Assembly: GCA_016223245.1 (NCBI GenBank)
Contig: JACRPL010000006.1
Location: forward strand, 147,417 to 211,416
Length of the DNA: 64,000 nucleotides
Reading direction: 5' to 3'
Origin: Candidatus Saganbacteria bacterium
Lineage (GTDB): Bacteria; Margulisbacteria; WOR-1; XYC2-FULL-46-14; XYC2-FULL-37-10
Shown piece by piece: positions 9,497-18,430 of the stretch (within the stretch, counting starts at the first letter, position 1; every line of letters begins with the position of its first letter). The position numbers and the translations under genes were made by a program. The notes under the pieces were generated by a model. The model was not told the DNA's origin. It saw only the letters and a program-made list of their open reading frames with translations, and made no database searches.

Positions 9497-9643
9497 CTTA
9501 ACCTCACCACCTTCTCCCAGAGGGAGAAGGACTTGAATAGTTATTGTCACCTAATATTTTTCAATAGCAAGAATCTCTCTCCCTCTGGGAGAGAGTGATA
9601 AGGATATGAAACCAAAAAGAAAGGAATGAGTGAGGGCTGTTAG
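9497..9643. repeat. MITE-like element B between gcvPB and lplA
   Basis: The right end GAGTGAGGGCTGTTAG (9628-9643) is a variant of element A's terminus and overlaps the gcvPB stop; the left end (CTTAACCTCACC near 9497) is degenerate. Two hairpins lie inside: CCTTCTCCCAGAGGGAGAAGG split as CCTTCTCCC/GGGAGAAGG (9508-9528) and CTCTCTCCC/GGGAGAGAG (9574-9594). No gene is visible in this gap. Confidence 0.55.
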
Positions 9644-11091
9644 ATCTTATATCTAAGATCAGGATGTCTTGCGGCTAATGTTTCGTCAGGCCTTGATATC
9701 TCGGTCGTATACGGAGCATGTTTTACAAGATCAGGGTTTTCTTCGCATTCCCTCGCGATCTTGATCATTGCATCACAGAATGCATCAAGTGTTTCAATGG
9801 ATTCCGATTCCGTAGGCTCTATCATCATCGCCTCTTCAACGATCAATGGAAAATATATCGTAGGAGGATGGAAGCCATAATCGATCAATCGTTTTGCGAT
9901 ATCCAAAGCTTTCACGCCATATTTTTCTTTTTGCCATTTGGCCGATAATACGAACTCATGCTGGCACTTTCTGTCATAAGGCAGATAATAATACTCTTTT
10001 AATTTATTCACCATATAATTCGCATTGCTTACCGCTTTCTCGGATGCTTCTTTTAATCCCTTAGGCCCTAACGATAGAATATAAGAATATGCTCGAAGAA
10101 GTATTGCAACGTTCCCGTTGAATGAATGAACGCGGCCGATCGATTTTGGATAGCCGTCAGCTGTTAGCTCAAAGCCGTTTGCAGCCCTAATAACCCTTGG
10201 TGCAGGCAAAAAAGGAACGAGTTTCTCGTTGACGCCAACTGGCCCGGCTCCAGGTCCGCCTCCCCCATGAGGCGTCGAAAATGTTTTATGTAAATTAAAA
10301 TGTGCGACATCGAACCCAAAATCCGCCGGCCTGCAAACGCCTAAGATCGCATTTGCATTCGCACCATCATAGTAAAGAAGCCCTCCAGCTTTATGTATGA
10401 TTTGGGCAACGTCCAAAATATGCTCGTCAAAGAGCCCAAGCGTATTTGGATTTGTAAGCATAAGCCCTGCGGTATCATCAGAAACTACCGCCCTTAGTGA
10501 ATCAAGATCCACATTCCCGTGTTTATCCGATTTGATAACAATTGGCGCATAACCAACCATGGTGACAGATGCCGGATTTGTACCGTGAGAAGAATCAGGT
10601 ATGATCACCTTGCCCCTTGTCCCTTGCCCTTTGTCTTCATGATAAGCTTTGATCATAAGAAGCGCAGTAAGTTCGCCATGGGCGCCTGCAGCGGGCTGGA
10701 ACGTGAACGCTTTATACCCGAATATAGAACACAAATATTGTTCCAGGTTGAATAAGAGCTCAAGAGTTCCTTGCGCATTGATCTCGTCAGTTAACGGATG
10801 AAGGGAAGTAAACCCAGGAAATGAAGATATCTCCTCGTTAACCTTGGGGTTAAATTTCATAGTGCACGATCCCAGCGGATAGAAGTGGGTATCTACAGAG
10901 AAATTTTTTTGCGAGAGCCTTGTAAAATGCCTGACAACTTCAAGTTCCGATAATTGCGGCAAGGGCAGATCTTTTCTTAATAAGTCTTTTGGTATAAGAG
11001 CCTCGAGCGGTTCTTGCGGAACATCCGGTACGCCGATATTTATGCCATTATTAACTAAACTATTATATTCAAAAATTAATTTTTCTTGCAT
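9640..11091 (-). CDS. gcvPB: glycine dehydrogenase (decarboxylating) subunit 2
   Basis: GcvPB is the PLP-binding subunit of the two-subunit P protein of the glycine cleavage system. The 483-residue length is typical. The PLP lysine region is FNLHKTFSTPHGGGGPGAGP (near residues 265-284), preceded by YDGANANAIL. The C-terminal AAP YTTEISRPDE-type ending is also typical. ATG at 11091 is preferred over the TTG two codons upstream. gcvPA, gcvH and gcvT are absent from the window, so the system is split or partly elsewhere. The lipoate ligase gene downstream supports a working glycine cleavage system. The 5' end is preceded by an 89-bp repeat, and no Shine-Dalgarno is obvious. Confidence 0.95.
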   Translation of the reverse strand: MQEKLIFEYNSLVNNGINIGVPDVPQEPLEALIPKDLLRKDLPLPQLSELEVVRHFTRLSQKNFSVDTHFYPLGSCTMKFNPKVNEEISSFPGFTSLHPLTDEINAQGTLELLFNLEQYLCSIFGYKAFTFQPAAGAHGELTALLMIKAYHEDKGQGTRGKVIIPDSSHGTNPASVTMVGYAPIVIKSDKHGNVDLDSLRAVVSDDTAGLMLTNPNTLGLFDEHILDVAQIIHKAGGLLYYDGANANAILGVCRPADFGFDVAHFNLHKTFSTPHGGGGPGAGPVGVNEKLVPFLPAPRVIRAANGFELTADGYPKSIGRVHSFNGNVAILLRAYSYILSLGPKGLKEASEKAVSNANYMVNKLKEYYYLPYDRKCQHEFVLSAKWQKEKYGVKALDIAKRLIDYGFHPPTIYFPLIVEEAMMIEPTESESIETLDAFCDAMIKIARECEENPDLVKHAPYTTEISRPDETLAARHPDLRYKI

Positions 11092-11112
11092 AAACAAACT
11101 AACCAGCTAGTA

Positions 11113-11201
11113 AACCCTGCCTGCCGGCAGGCACGGCTCGCGGTTCCTAAAATCTACGAGGAAACCGCGACGCTTGTCCCGATTCCCACATCGGGATTTA
11201 G
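11113..11201. repeat. 89-bp dispersed repeat, copy 1
   Basis: Identical base for base to 21802-21890. It contains three hairpins: CCTGCCTGCC/GGCAGGCA, CTCGCGGTT.../AACCGCGA, and CCCGAT/ATCGGG. It fills the gap between the ABC ATPase gene and gcvPB; nothing coding is visible there. Confidence 0.9.
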
Positions 11202-11226
11202 CCGCAGGTTCAAGAGTTTCCTCATT

Positions 11227-12333
11227 TTAGATGATCGCTTTCTGCGATTCCATATCAAAAAGATGCATCTTTCTTAAATTAATGACCACGGTAAATTTGC
11301 TTCCCGACTGCGCATCATTCATTGCTCCGACCCTCGCGACAAGCGGAGTATCCCCGATCTTTAAGTATACATAAGTTTCTGAGCCCATTAATTCACGGAA
11401 CTCGACTTTTGCATCTATCGTGTATTTTTTGTCGATCCAGGCCGACGACGGCACATCCCAAATATTTTCCGGACGAATGCCGAACAATACGCTCCTGCCT
11501 TGATTCCCTTCGAGGTATTCGGAAAGCCCCAGATCATTTGGAATATCTATCTTAAAGCTATGCGCTTCAAAACTGAAATTCACGTCATGCTTCTTTAGTT
11601 CTCCCTTAACAAAGTTCATAGGAGGAGATCCTATAAATCCCGCGACAAACCTATTAACGGGCTTTCCGTAAACTACAAGCGGAGAATCGACTTGTTGGAG
11701 CTCGCCATTTAATATTACTGCGATCCTCTGGCCCAAAGTCATCGCTTCAACCTGGTCATGGGTAACATATATCATCGTAGTTTGAAGCCTATTATGGAGC
11801 TTTTGCAATTCCGCCCGCATCTGAACGCGGAGCTTCGCGTCAAGGTTTGAAAGCGGCTCATCCATCAAAAACACTTGAGGGTTCCTTACTATCGCCCGCC
11901 CAAGAGCTACCCTTTGCCTTTGTCCGCCCGAAAGCTGTTTTGGAAGCCTGTCCAATAGGTTTGTGATATCAAGAACTTCAGCAGCTTCGGCGACCCTTGT
12001 ATCTATTTCTTTCCTTGGGATGCCGCGAAGCTTCAATCCAAAAGCCATATTGTCATAAACTGTCATGTGAGGATACAGTGCATATGATTGGAAAACCATG
12101 GCAATATTGCGGTCTTTCGGAGGGACATCGTTTATAAGCTTGTCGCCGATGTATATCTTCCCATTGGTTATTTCTTCGAGACCTGCTACCATCCGGAGGG
12201 TTGTAGTCTTTCCGCATCCTGATGGTCCGACAAAAACAATGAATTCCTTATCGGCGATCTCGAGGCTGATATTTTTTACCGCAACAACTTCATTGAACTT
12301 TTTGGTAACATTCTGGATGGAAACACGAGCCAT
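11227..12333 (-). CDS. sugar ABC transporter ATP-binding protein (MalK/UgpC/MsmX type)
   Basis: A 368-residue ATPase of the carbohydrate-uptake CUT1 class. Walker A is GPSGCGKTTT (near 37-46), the signature LSGGQRQRVALGRAI (near 134-148), Walker B VFLMDEPLSNLDA (near 154-166) and H-loop YVTHDQVEA (near 188). The remaining C-terminal third is the regulatory TOBE/OB region typical of MalK, with FIGSPPMNFVKGEL at its start. No permease or binding protein genes are adjacent, so it may be a shared, multitasking ATPase that energises several sugar transporters, as MsmX does. A strong AAAGGGG lies before the ATG. It is 15 bases downstream of ribH on the same strand and could be read with the rib operon. 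Confidence 0.92.
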   Translation of the reverse strand: MARVSIQNVTKKFNEVVAVKNISLEIADKEFIVFVGPSGCGKTTTLRMVAGLEEITNGKIYIGDKLINDVPPKDRNIAMVFQSYALYPHMTVYDNMAFGLKLRGIPRKEIDTRVAEAAEVLDITNLLDRLPKQLSGGQRQRVALGRAIVRNPQVFLMDEPLSNLDAKLRVQMRAELQKLHNRLQTTMIYVTHDQVEAMTLGQRIAVILNGELQQVDSPLVVYGKPVNRFVAGFIGSPPMNFVKGELKKHDVNFSFEAHSFKIDIPNDLGLSEYLEGNQGRSVLFGIRPENIWDVPSSAWIDKKYTIDAKVEFRELMGSETYVYLKIGDTPLVARVGAMNDAQSGSKFTVVINLRKMHLFDMESQKAII

Positions 12334-12348
12334 GTTTTACCCCTTTCC

Positions 12349-12813
12349 CTAGATCTGCTTATCTATGTTGGCAAGTTCTATAGCGGACAATGCGGCTGAA
12401 AACCCCTTATTGCCAGGTTTTGCTCCAGCCCTCTCCAATGCTTGCTCAAGCGTATCGCAGGTCAATATCCCGAATATTACCGGAACCCCGCTGTCGAGCG
12501 AAACTTTTGCGATCCCTTTTGATGCTTCCGCCGCCACATATTCAAAATGTGATGTCGCACCGCGTATTACGGCTCCCAAACAAATTATAGCATCATATTT
12601 TTTTGCTGCCGCAAGTTTTTTTGCGATCAGAGGAGCCTCAAAAGATCCAGGCACCCATACGACATCAACGGCATTTTCTTTTGCCCCGTGCCTTTTTAAG
12701 CAGTCCGTTGCGCCGTCAAGCAGTCCTTTTGACACTAGATCATTGAATCTTGAAACTATGATCGCAACCTTCAAACCTGAAGCGTCCAAATTTCCCTCAA
12801 TTATTTTCGCCAT
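12349..12813 (-). CDS. ribH: 6,7-dimethyl-8-ribityllumazine synthase
   Basis: Lumazine synthase condenses 3,4-dihydroxybutanone 4-phosphate with the ribitylaminopyrimidine, the penultimate step of riboflavin synthesis. The 154-residue length is standard. Typical segments: IVSRFND (near 19), VPGSFEAPL (near 54), [22 protein letters not shown] (near 81-102; catalytic His in this stretch) and [23 protein letters not shown] precedes the ATG. The start overlaps the end of ribBA by 13 bases. It is the last rib gene of ribE-ribBA-ribH. Confidence 0.97.
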   Translation of the reverse strand: MAKIIEGNLDASGLKVAIIVSRFNDLVSKGLLDGATDCLKRHGAKENAVDVVWVPGSFEAPLIAKKLAAAKKYDAIICLGAVIRGATSHFEYVAAEASKGIAKVSLDSGVPVIFGILTCDTLEQALERAGAKPGNKGFSAALSAIELANIDKQI

Positions 12814-14027
12814 TTTTGCTTACCTCCCGTAAAAATATGACCTAATTTCTTAGATTTGGTCTTAAGATATCTAATATTATGCTCGTTAGGCAATATCTCT
12901 AACGGCACGCGCTCAACAACTTTTAAGCCATAGCCTTCAAGGCCCACGATCTTTCTAGGGTTATTGGTCAACAGCCTGATAGATGTCAGCCCAAGATCGC
13001 GTAATATTTGGGCGCCTGCCCCGTAATCCCTAAGGTCAGGGGCAAACCCAAGCTTTTTATTTGCTTCGACAGTATCAAACCCCTTATCTTGGAGCTCGTA
13101 TGCCCTCAACTTGTTTAAAAGCCCGATCCCACGGCCTTCCTGCCTCATATATAATACAACCCCGCGGCCGCAAAATTCAATTTTTTTCAGGGCTTCTTCG
13201 AGCTGTTCGCCGCAATCGCACCTCTTGGACCCGAATACATCGCCGGTCAAACATTCGGAATGGACCCTTACGAGAACATCTTTTTCGCCGGAAACTTTTC
13301 CTTTTATAATAGCCAAATGGTGTTCGCCGGAGACCATGTCCTCATATGTTGTAACATTAAATATCCCGAAATTTGTCGGGAGTTTAGCGGTTGAAACCTT
13401 CTGTACAAAATTTTCACGGTTAACCCTGTATTTGATCAGGTCGGCAATCGTTATTATTTTAAGGCCGTGCTTTTTGGCGAATTTGAACAGGTCGCCAACC
13501 CTTGCCATTGCGCCGTCATCTTTAATGATCTCGCAGATAACCCCGGCGGGATACAGGGAAGAAAGCTTGGAAAGGTCGACAGCGGCTTCGGTATGGCCGG
13601 CCCGTTTTAAGACTCCGCCCGCGGCAGCGCGCAATGGGAATATATGGCCCGGGAATGAAATGTCTTCACATTTCGTTTTCGGGTTGATCAAGACCTCGAT
13701 TGTTTTAGCCCTGTCCCGCGGCGATATGCCGGTTGTTACGCCGTGTTTTGAGGAAGCATCGACAGACACGGTAAATGCGGTCTTAAGCTTGTCGGTATTA
13801 TTGCCGGCCATAGGGTAAAGTTTTAATTCATCGATCCGCTCCTCTGCAAGTGGAACACAAACGAGACCCCTCCCGAAAGTTATCATAAAATTTATCGCGT
13901 CAGGAGTTACCTTTTCCGCCGCCATGGCAAGGTCGCCTTCGTTCTCGCGGTCATGGTCATCGATAACAATTACCATGCGGCCATTTTCAATATCTTTTAG
14001 CGCTTCTTGAATTGAGTTGAATTTCAT
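12801..14027 (-). CDS. ribBA: bifunctional DHBP synthase / GTP cyclohydrolase II
   Basis: The 408-residue fusion supplies both riboflavin precursors. The N-terminal half (about 1-200) is Rib[12 protein letters not shown] near 23-33 holds the acidic metal/substrate residues, and [12 protein letters not shown] and GHTEAAVDL follow. The C-terminal half (about 205-400) is Rib[25 protein letters not shown] with zinc cysteines (about 254-277), [10 protein letters not shown] and LTNNPRK. Both active sites look intact. It overlaps ribE by one base and ribH by 13, so it is translationally coupled in one operon. ribD is not in the window. Confidence 0.97.
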   Translation of the reverse strand: MKFNSIQEALKDIENGRMVIVIDDHDRENEGDLAMAAEKVTPDAINFMITFGRGLVCVPLAEERIDELKLYPMAGNNTDKLKTAFTVSVDASSKHGVTTGISPRDRAKTIEVLINPKTKCEDISFPGHIFPLRAAAGGVLKRAGHTEAAVDLSKLSSLYPAGVICEIIKDDGAMARVGDLFKFAKKHGLKIITIADLIKYRVNRENFVQKVSTAKLPTNFGIFNVTTYEDMVSGEHHLAIIKGKVSGEKDVLVRVHSECLTGDVFGSKRCDCGEQLEEALKKIEFCGRGVVLYMRQEGRGIGLLNKLRAYELQDKGFDTVEANKKLGFAPDLRDYGAGAQILRDLGLTSIRLLTNNPRKIVGLEGYGLKVVERVPLEILPNEHNIRYLKTKSKKLGHIFTGGKQKWRK

Positions 14028-14683
14028 CAGTTATCGATAATCCCTATCGGCAGGAAGCCGGCATTTAAAAAAACCTTCTCGGTCTGGTTTGGCGCATCAT
14101 TATGAAGAAGGCCTTCCAAATATTTGGCAAGCACATCGGCTTCAAAATTTAATTTATCGCCGATCTGTTTTTGTCCGAGCGTCGTTGTCTTTGTTGTATG
14201 CGGGATGATCGTTGCCATAAACCCATCCTGGGTTAGTTTTGCGACAGTAAGGCTAACCCCATCCAAGCCGACAGATCCCTTTTCAATGATATATTTTCTT
14301 AAATTATCAGGAGTCTTGAACAATATTTCATATCCGTCATCTTTTGCGATCTTGCCTTTCATTTCAACGATACCGTCAATATGGCCTGTCATTATGTGGC
14401 CGCCAATACGCGTGGATAAAGTCAATGCGCGCTCAAGATTAACTTTTGAACCGATTTTAAGAGAATATATGTTCGATATTCGAAGGCTTTCCTCTGAAAC
14501 ATCAAAAGTCAAAGCATTACGGTTTATCGAAGCAACAGTGAGGCAAACGCCATTTACGGCAATACTGTTCCCGATCTCAATATCGCTAAAAGGCCTTTTC
14601 TGCGAAATCGAAAGGCTTGCATTATTCCCTTTGCGCACGAACAGGTAAACTGTCCCGATCTCTTCGATAATGCCTGTAAACAT
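14027..14683 (-). CDS. ribE: riboflavin synthase, alpha subunit
   Basis: Riboflavin synthase dismutates two lumazines to riboflavin. The 218-residue protein has the two-barrel repeat: [10 protein letters not shown] at the N-terminus, VNGVCLTVA (near 44-52), [10 protein letters not shown] (near 92-101) and, in the second repeat, [13 protein letters not shown] (near 136). The last ~25 residues, ending [10 protein letters not shown], extend past the usual end. It heads the operon ribE-ribBA-ribH and has its own promoter 7 bases upstream of ATG, so the mRNA is likely leaderless. That leaves no room for an FMN riboswitch in front of it. Confidence 0.95.
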   Translation of the reverse strand: MFTGIIEEIGTVYLFVRKGNNASLSISQKRPFSDIEIGNSIAVNGVCLTVASINRNALTFDVSEESLRISNIYSLKIGSKVNLERALTLSTRIGGHIMTGHIDGIVEMKGKIAKDDGYEILFKTPDNLRKYIIEKGSVGLDGVSLTVAKLTQDGFMATIIPHTTKTTTLGQKQIGDKLNFEADVLAKYLEGLLHNDAPNQTEKVFLNAGFLPIGIIDN

Positions 14684-14690
14684 TGGTGTT

Positions 14691-14719
14691 ATTTTAGCAT
14701 AGGTTTAGATTAGAATCAA
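14691..14719 (-). promoter_or_regulatory. promoter for ribE-ribBA-ribH (leaderless)
   Basis: On the minus strand: TTGATT (14719-14714), 17-base spacer, TAAAAT (14696-14691), 7 bases, ATG (14683). One of the best-formed promoters in the window. The -35 overlaps the 3' end of the preceding small gene. Confidence 0.65.
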
Positions 14720-15075
14720 TTAATAGTTACCACAAAATAACCAAGTTCCTTAAGAATTTGCATGATGTCTACAGCCGTCATAACTTTTGAGCTGTATTGG
14801 ACCTGTATCGAATTTTGGATGACGTCGAATTTTATCGAATTTGCACCCTTTTCTTTTAATATGGATTCGATTTTCGGCATATCAGCTTGGGAAATTTTTG
14901 GGGATAGCGCCAATTCCTGATAAAGTTTTAAGGTTTTTGGCTTGTAGTAATATAGGCCTTTTTTCCTGTAAGTCTTCTTATATTTCTTTTTAGCGAAAGA
15001 TTGGGAGCAAAAAGATATCAGCAATAAAACGACCAACAAAAGAATGAGAATGCGCTTATTTCTTAAGCTCAGCAT
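14716..15075 (-). CDS. small secreted protein with HMA-like C-terminal domain
   Basis: A 119-residue protein with an N-terminal signal/anchor (about residues 6-27, RILILLLVVLLLISFCSQSFA), a very basic Tyr/Lys stretch (KKKYKKTYRKKGLYYYKPK) and a C-terminal ferredoxin-like domain resembling heavy-metal-associated domains: KIESILKEKGANSIKFDV, then VMTAVDIMQILKELGY. It lacks the CxxC metal motif, so metal binding is doubtful. I chose ATG 15075 because the signal peptide starts there; a longer frame to 15159 runs inside nusB. It overlaps nusB by 20 bases and precedes ribE. Function unknown. Confidence 0.65.
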   Translation of the reverse strand: MLSLRNKRILILLLVVLLLISFCSQSFAKKKYKKTYRKKGLYYYKPKTLKLYQELALSPKISQADMPKIESILKEKGANSIKFDVIQNSIQVQYSSKVMTAVDIMQILKELGYFVVTIN

Positions 15076-15466
15076 CTTTAATATACGCCCCCAAGATCCC
15101 GTTAATAAATTTTGAAGCTTCGATAGTTGAGAATTCCTTGGCAAGTTCAAGCGCCTCATTTATGACTATTTGGAACGGAGTTTCCTTTTCATTTATCTCA
15201 AAGATCGCAAGCCTTAAAATATTGCGGTCGACGCCGCCGATCCTTTCGACTCTCCAGCCTTTTGAATACTTTTTTATGACCGAATCGGCTATTTCCTTGT
15301 TGTCCCAGGAGCCTTCGGCTAAATATTTTATAAATTCCCTGGAATCCGTACTTATGTTCTTCTCTTCGAGCACATGTTCAATGGCATCTAAAATAGCGGT
15401 ATTCCCGTGTTCTGCTTCGTATAATGCCTGCATCGAGAGCCGCCGGGCAGTCGTTCGCTTGCCCAT
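15056..15466 (-). CDS. nusB: transcription antitermination factor NusB
   Basis: NusB (136 residues) binds boxA RNA with NusE and supports rRNA antitermination. The N-terminal RRLSMQALYEAEHG, the central WRVERIGGVDRNILRLAIFE (near 71-90) and the C-terminal PFQIVINEALELAKEFS...FINGILGAY are all family signatures. Its ATG overlaps the accC stop by one base (TAATG), so it is translationally coupled to accC. The combination accC-nusB is common in bacteria. Confidence 0.96.
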   Translation of the reverse strand: MGKRTTARRLSMQALYEAEHGNTAILDAIEHVLEEKNISTDSREFIKYLAEGSWDNKEIADSVIKKYSKGWRVERIGGVDRNILRLAIFEINEKETPFQIVINEALELAKEFSTIEASKFINGILGAYIKDAELKK

Positions 15467-16812
15467 TACGCTTTCGGGAATTCTTTTTCGATGAAGTGGG
15501 TTGAGAATTTCCCCGACCTGAAGGCCGCGTTGTCCATAACTTTCTGGTGAAAGGGTATCGTAGTGTGTATCCCGTCTATCACAAATTCGTCCAGCGCCCT
15601 TTTCATGCGCTCGATAGCTTCAGCTCTCGTCTTCCCCCAAACAAGAAGTTTGGCGATAAGCGAGTCATAGTGGGGAAGTATCTTATATCCCGAATATGCA
15701 TGGCTGTCCACCCTGACGCCAATGCCTCCCGGCGGCAAATAAATATTAATTTCTCCCGGGCTAGGCATAAAATTCTTGTCGGGGTTTTCCGCATTGATCC
15801 TGCATTCTATTGCATGGCCGTTCAGGCGGACGTCCCTTTGGCTTATAGTCAGCTTCTCGCCAGCCGCGGCCATGATCTGCTCTTTAATAATGTCGACATT
15901 TGATACAAGCTCCGTAACCGGATGCTCAACCTGCACCCTGGTATTCATTTCCATAAAATAAAAACGGCCTTTCCCGTCGAAAATGAATTCTATGGTGCCT
16001 GCGCTCGAATATTTTACCGCGCGTGCGGCTTTGACTGCAGCAGAGCCAAGCTTTTCCCTAAGCCTTTGATCGACGACGGGCGACAATGCTTCTTCCACCA
16101 ATTTTTGGTGGCGCCTCTGGATCGAACAATCCCGCTCTCCCAAATGGATAATATTGCCGTGCTCGTCACCTAATATCTGGACTTCGATATGGCGCGGCTC
16201 GTCGATATACTTTTCAAGGTATACCTCTTTGTTGCCAAAAGCGGCTTCAGCTTCGGTGCTCGCCATTTTGAAAGCATGGGCCAATTCGCTCTCTTGCCTT
16301 ACGATCCTCATGCCCTTCCCGCCGCCGCCGGCTGTAGCTTTGATAAGAACCGGATATCCGATGCTGTTAGCAACTTTTATGGCCTCGTTTTCATCCTTAA
16401 GGTTGCCGTCGGATCCCGGCACAACAGGAACCCCCGCTCTTTGAACGGTCTTTTTGGCGGTGCTCTTGTCGCCCATTTTTTCCATGGCTTCTTTTGTAGG
16501 TCCGATGAATTTTATCTTATGCTCGGAACAAATTTCAGTAAACTTTCCGTTTTCTGCCAAAAAGCCGTACCCGGGATGGATAGCTTCTGCCCCGGATATT
16601 TCAGCAGCTGCAATGATACTTGCAATATTCAAGTAGCTCTTTTGCGGCTGTGCAGGGCCTATGCAAAATGACTCGTCGGCCAATTTTACGTGAAGCGAAT
16701 CTTGATCGGCTTCCGAATAGACCGCGACTGATCTGATGCCAAGCTCCCGGAGAGTCCTGATGATCCTGACTGCTATCTCCCCGCGGTTGGCTATCAATAC
16801 TTTTTTAAAAAT
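15466..16812 (-). CDS. accC: biotin carboxylase subunit of acetyl-CoA carboxylase
   Basis: AccC carboxylates biotin on AccB using ATP and bicarbonate. ATP-grasp motifs are intact: [14 protein letters not shown] (near 160-173), [35 protein letters not shown]-like sequence, and [15 protein letters not shown]. The total is 448 residues. The track-style TTG start at 16797 would cut off FKKVL before the universal [11 protein letters not shown]. Five codons upstream an ATT at 16812 follows GGAG with a 6-base spacer and gives [16 protein letters not shown], the normal N-terminus; I therefore propose an ATT start. accB is not adjacent. A hairpin precedes the ribosome site in the leader. Confidence 0.93.
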   Translation of the reverse strand: MFKKVLIANRGEIAVRIIRTLRELGIRSVAVYSEADQDSLHVKLADESFCIGPAQPQKSYLNIASIIAAAEISGAEAIHPGYGFLAENGKFTEICSEHKIKFIGPTKEAMEKMGDKSTAKKTVQRAGVPVVPGSDGNLKDENEAIKVANSIGYPVLIKATAGGGGKGMRIVRQESELAHAFKMASTEAEAAFGNKEVYLEKYIDEPRHIEVQILGDEHGNIIHLGERDCSIQRRHQKLVEEALSPVVDQRLREKLGSAAVKAARAVKYSSAGTIEFIFDGKGRFYFMEMNTRVQVEHPVTELVSNVDIIKEQIMAAAGEKLTISQRDVRLNGHAIECRINAENPDKNFMPSPGEINIYLPPGGIGVRVDSHAYSGYKILPHYDSLIAKLLVWGKTRAEAIERMKRALDEFVIDGIHTTIPFHQKVMDNAAFRSGKFSTHFIEKEFPKA

Positions 16813-16824
16813 AAAATACTCCTT

Positions 16825-16865
16825 GCCCCGATTCTCTATTTAATATAGAATAAAAACATCGGGGC
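16825..16865 (-). promoter_or_regulatory. leader hairpin before accC
   Basis: Inverted repeat GCCCCGAT (16825-16832) / ATCGGGGC (16858-16865), with a loop that can itself pair (ATTCT...AGAAT). It lies between the predicted accC promoter and the GGAG/ATT start, so it could attenuate or stabilise the transcript. Confidence 0.45.
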
Positions 16866-16866
16866 C

Positions 16867-16910
16867 TTGCAATAAGAAATAAGTATACTATAATAATAAT
16901 CAAAAGACAA
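16867..16910. promoter_or_regulatory. divergent overlapping promoters, half-SWIB gene (+) and accC (-)
   Basis: Plus strand: TTGCAA (16867-16872), 16 bases, TATAAT (16889-16894), serving the small gene at 16940. Minus strand: TTGTCT (16910-16905), 17 bases, TATACT (16887-16882), serving accC. The two -10 boxes are adjacent, so simultaneous use is probably excluded. Confidence 0.55.
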
Positions 16911-16939
16911 TTTTTACAAAAAGCGAGGTGAAATAAGCA

Positions 16940-17092
16940 ATGGCAAAAGGTGGATTAAAGAACATGACTGTGAATTTCAAGGGCCGCTTAGAAACTTTGG
17001 AAAAAGTTTTCGGCGCAAAGCCAATCCCGGTCACCCAAATGACAAAAAAGATATGGGATGTGATCAAAAAGCACAGATTGTTGAAAAAATAA
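16940..17092 (+). CDS. small half-SWIB-domain protein
   Basis: A 50-residue protein, too short for most gene finders. Residues about 22-50 (VFGAKPIPVTQMTKKIWDVI, then KKHRLLKK) match the first half of the bacterial SWIB/MDM2 domain found in DNA topology proteins of Chlamydia and others. The second half of the domain is missing and a stop follows directly. AGGTG sits 9 bases before ATG, a TATAAT promoter lies upstream and a terminator hairpin follows, so it is a complete monocistronic unit and not a fragment of a longer frame. Basic charge (many Lys) fits nucleic-acid binding. Function unknown. Confidence 0.7.
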   Translation: MAKGGLKNMTVNFKGRLETLEKVFGAKPIPVTQMTKKIWDVIKKHRLLKK

Positions 17093-17108
17093 TTTTTTTG
17101 TCCCTTAT

Positions 17109-17158
17109 AAAAGTCCCTCGAATGGTGAGCGTATCGAACCATCGCGGGACTTTTGTTT
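17109..17158 (+). terminator. rho-independent terminator after half-SWIB gene
   Basis: Stem AAAAGTCCCTCGAATGGT (17109-17126) pairs with ACCATCGCGGGACTTTT (17138-17154) with minor mismatches, followed by T-rich TTTTGTTTT. In the other direction it can also serve the NRAMP gene end, since the A-rich side lies at 17109. Confidence 0.75.
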
Positions 17159-17171
17159 TAGTTATTTCCCG

Positions 17172-18425
17172 CTAGAAGAACATCAGGTAAAGCATAACAA
17201 AAGAAATGATCGTAAAGCACGCGATAGTTATCCACGCCAGCAGGTTATAGAATTTTCCGTTAGTATGGTTGCCCATCAATTTCTTATCGTTTATAAGCCT
17301 TAACATAATGTAGAGAATGAACGGCAAGATCAGTGTATTCAGCGCTTGTGAAGCGACCAAGATGAATATGATCGGCAAATTCGGGATCAGAACAAGGATC
17401 GCGCTGAAAAACAAACAAAACCCGATTATCGAATAGAACACGGGGGCTTCCCTAAAAATAGCGTTGACTTTCCTCTCTGTGCCCAAAACTTCGGTTAAGG
17501 CATAAGCCGTACCCATAGATATTATGCAGGTGCCAAGAAGAGAAGCGTTCAATAGCCCCCATGCAAAAAGATGTTTTGACAGGTCGCCGAGCAATGGGCC
17601 TAGAGCCATGGCCGCATCGACAGCGTTCTGGATCCTTATCCCCTTCATATATAATGTCGCCGCAGCGGAAATAATTATGAAATACGCTACAAAGTCCGTC
17701 CAAAATGACCCCAAAAAAACATCAAGCCGAGCGCTTTTGATCTGCTTTTTTGTTACGCCTTTGTCGACAAAATAAGACTGAATAAAAAATTGCCCCCATA
17801 CCGTCAAAGTAGTACCGATCAAAGCGGTGGCAGTAAAAATATAATCGCGGTTCAAAGGCAAATACGGGACAAAACTTCCTCTTGCCATAGCAACAAGGTC
17901 GGGCTTTGCGATAAACCCGTTAACTATATAGCAGAAGAACAAGATGCATGACGTCAGGAAGATATTTTGGACAAAATTAAAACTTCCTTTTAAGATTATA
18001 TACCAGATCAGGATGACAAAGACCGTAACGAAAACGACTCGGGGAATATGGTAAATATCGGCTACAGACGCGATCCCTGCAACATCGGCAAGTATATTCG
18101 AAAAATTAGCGATGAAAACAAGCGATATGATGAACAAAGCGGATTTAAGCCCGAATTTTTCGCGTATAAGGTCTCCCAATCCCTTCCCTGTCACAACACC
18201 GAGCCTCATTCCCATTTCTTGGGTAACATAGAGCATAAATGTGATCAAAATAAGGATCCAAAGCATTTTGTAGCCGTAATGCGCTCCGGCTATCGAATAA
18301 GTTGCAACACCACCCGCATCATTGTCGGCTGTCCCGGTAATAATTCCCGGGCCTACGACCGATAAAAAGATCATCAGCCGCAATCTCCAATAATTCCAAT
18401 TTTTTCCGGTCAAGAATTTGATCAT
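17172..18425 (-). CDS. NRAMP-family divalent metal transporter (possibly Mg2+)
   Basis: A 417-residue polytopic membrane protein with about 11 hydrophobic segments and the NRAMP fold. TM1 reads VVGPGIITGTADNDAGGVATY (near 23-43), where canonical NRAMPs have DPGN. TM6 reads LIGTTLTVWGQFFIQSYFV, where canonical Mn/Fe transporters have MPH. Both metal-site motifs therefore differ from true Mn2+/Fe2+ NRAMPs and place it in an atypical branch. Mg2+ transport is known for NRAMP-related proteins (NRMTs); this and the MgtE-like partner encoded 5 bases upstream make Mg2+ a reasonable inference. Substrate is not proven. The two genes are clearly co-transcribed. Confidence 0.88.
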   Translation of the reverse strand: MIKFLTGKNWNYWRLRLMIFLSVVGPGIITGTADNDAGGVATYSIAGAHYGYKMLWILILITFMLYVTQEMGMRLGVVTGKGLGDLIREKFGLKSALFIISLVFIANFSNILADVAGIASVADIYHIPRVVFVTVFVILIWYIILKGSFNFVQNIFLTSCILFFCYIVNGFIAKPDLVAMARGSFVPYLPLNRDYIFTATALIGTTLTVWGQFFIQSYFVDKGVTKKQIKSARLDVFLGSFWTDFVAYFIIISAAATLYMKGIRIQNAVDAAMALGPLLGDLSKHLFAWGLLNASLLGTCIISMGTAYALTEVLGTERKVNAIFREAPVFYSIIGFCLFFSAILVLIPNLPIIFILVASQALNTLILPFILYIMLRLINDKKLMGNHTNGKFYNLLAWITIACFTIISFVMLYLMFF

Positions 18426-18430
18426 GTTAT

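Noticed and set aside
14684-14720. FMN riboswitch before ribE
   Set aside because: The promoter leaves only one or two leader bases, so there is no space for an aptamer.
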